Below are positions 6,456 to 7,397 of a stretch of DNA of 7,397 bases, piece by piece. The position numbers and the translations under genes were made by a program. This stretch comes from an uncultured Clostridia bacterium (lineage in GTDB: Bacteria > Bacillota_A > Clostridia > TANB77 > CAG-508): positions 1 to 7,397 of the forward strand of contig CANPZA010000072.1 in the NCBI GenBank assembly GCA_947588915.1, read 5' to 3'. Below the pieces are notes generated by a model. The model was given only the letters and a program-made list of their open reading frames with translations, made no database searches and was not told the DNA's origin. Every line of letters starts with the position of its first letter. Within the stretch, counting starts at the first letter, position 1.

Positions 6456-7397
6456 CTACTTTATAACAAAACTTCCACCTTCTTGTTCTTCTAAATGCAC
6501 ATTGGAATTTAGACAAATAATTGGACGTAAACCAAAAAGGTTACCATTATAATAAAGTCTACTTACAGTGTCAGTTGAAGCCATTACATACGTAGTCTTC
6601 TCTGCAGATGGACTAGCTAACCACATACCCTTACATTTCGAAGAAGAACCAGTATAGTATGTTGAATCGTAACTTCCATCTTCATTTTTCAACATATCTT
6701 TTATTTTATATTGATAATCATCATCTGTAGTTCCTCCATTGCTTATTTTATATCCTGTAGAAGTTTCATCTGATTCTTTAACAAATACTTTTGCACTTTT
6801 ATTAGTACCATATTTTTTATTATATGAATTTAATAGTTGCTCTACACTAGGTGATCCTATTACAAACTCTACTTGACTATTTCCGTTTTCATTTCCTATA
6901 AATTTTTGTGTCCATATTTTAGTATCCAACATATAAGCTACTGCCCTCATATTTTCATCTGTACTCGAATATCCACCTTCGAAAAAACTTTTATTTAAGT
7001 TCTGTATTTTTGGATTTGTTATATCCTCTGAACCTACATATTTATTTTGTTGTTCTGAATTTATTATATCATTAAAATTAACTACATTCGGTTTTACTTC
7101 ATATTGATTTAATTTTGTTCCATCTCTTCCTTCTGGCATATCATAATATTCTATATAATCTTTTGCTATTAAATATATATTAGTATCATCTACATCAAAT
7201 ATTAACCACTCATATTCTCCCCACGGGTCAACTGATAAATTTAATTCTGTTACTTCTTTTCCTATTACTGAGTCTTGTTCTTCTGTTTGCCTTAATCTAT
7301 TCTTTAATGTACTTGCTGTTTCTCCTTTTGATTCATTACTATCTGTTGTTTTTTCTATTGTTCCATCTTTCTTTAATGTATATATATTTCCGTTTGT
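6456..7397 (-). CDS. C-terminal part of a putative surface or pilin-like protein (start outside the window)
   Basis: The frame is open from the right edge to TAG at 6456-6458, giving 313 visible residues. The ATG at 7139 is internal because the same frame continues upstream without a stop (TNGNIYTLKKDG at the edge), and it has no SD. The visible sequence is hydrophilic, with no membrane segment. It includes WLIFDVDDTNIYLIAKDYI, a KIWTQKFIG segment, and a C-terminal module with MWLASPSAEKTTYVMAST and FGLRPIICLNSNV. I know the last pattern from many clostridial extracellular or prepilin-like proteins with a 'GxRPVVxLxSNV' ending (related to DUF6273-like domains). An extracellular role is inferred from this resemblance only; the N-terminus that would show a signal or prepilin peptide is missing. 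Codon choice differs between the last 70 or so codons (more GGT, CGT, CTT) and the rest (strong bias to A-ending codons). Confidence 0.8.
   Translation of the reverse strand, partial: TNGNIYTLKKDGTIEKTTDSNESKGETASTLKNRLRQTEEQDSVIGKEVTELNLSVDPWGEYEWLIFDVDDTNIYLIAKDYIEYYDMPEGRDGTKLNQYEVKPNVVNFNDIINSEQQNKYVGSEDITNPKIQNLNKSFFEGGYSSTDENMRAVAYMLDTKIWTQKFIGNENGNSQVEFVIGSPSVEQLLNSYNKKYGTNKSAKVFVKESDETSTGYKISNGGTTDDDYQYKIKDMLKNEDGSYDSTYYTGSSSKCKGMWLASPSAEKTTYVMASTDTVSRLYYNGNLFGLRPIICLNSNVHLEEQEGGSFVIK

Noticed and set aside
6480..6620. Variable region of a diversity-generating retroelement, given the C-terminal WLAS...GLRP pattern
   Set aside because: There is no reverse transcriptase, template repeat or adenine-biased codon cluster in the window; the resemblance is limited to a common extracellular module.
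1..7397. Recoded stop codons (TGA as Trp or Gly, or TAA as sense)
   Set aside because: Trp is TGG, no in-frame TGA occurs in the genes, and TAA and TAG end the intact genes; the single in-frame TAA in the hydrolase is better explained as a lesion.
1..7397. CRISPR array, tRNA gene or insertion sequence
   Set aside because: I saw no regularly spaced repeats, no tRNA-like cloverleaf segments with TTCGANNC-type arms, and no transposase or terminal inverted repeats.

Overview
This is a very AT-rich window in which every gene lies on the minus strand, so it reads from the right end to the left. The low GC, strong AAGGAG-type ribosome binding sites, consensus sigma-A promoters and a class A (ancestral-type) RNase P RNA all suggest an uncultured low-GC Firmicute, more likely Clostridia than Bacilli or Mollicutes, whose RNase P RNA is usually class B. 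Trp is read from TGG and no coding frame contains an internal TGA, so nothing suggests a recoded genetic code.

Layout from right to left. Positions 7397-6456 hold the 3' part of a larger gene that enters from outside the window. Its C-terminal domain resembles a module common in clostridial surface or pilin-like proteins, and it ends at a hairpin terminator (6416-6440). Next comes rnpB (6370-6020), with its own extended -10 promoter. A textbook sigma-A promoter (5996-6001 and 5973-5978, 17-bp spacer) with a small palindrome between the boxes then starts a tight run of genes. These are a serine alpha/beta hydrolase interrupted by an in-frame TAA (5941-5054), an MFS transporter that appears to lack TM2/TM3 and motif A (5025-3856), a coiled-coil protein with an acidic/tyrosine-rich tract (3819-2296), and a 631-aa ABC-type ATPase with a long, mostly non-membrane N-terminal region (2275-380). 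After 47 nt a MacB/LolD-like ABC ATPase begins (332-1), carries a one-base frameshift, and runs off the left end.

Intergenic gaps of 28, 36 and 20 nt, with no terminator seen, suggest one transcript for the hydrolase, MFS, coiled-coil and ABC genes. The most interesting part is the coiled-coil/ABC-ATPase pair. Both genes are intact and unrecognised, while the genes on either side carry a nonsense codon, an internal deletion and a frameshift. Either an accessory export or processing locus is decaying around a still-selected core, or some lesions are assembly errors. I cannot assign a function to the pair. The ABC protein has the element order of a type-1 exporter half-transporter (helical region, then nucleotide-binding domain) without convincing membrane helices.
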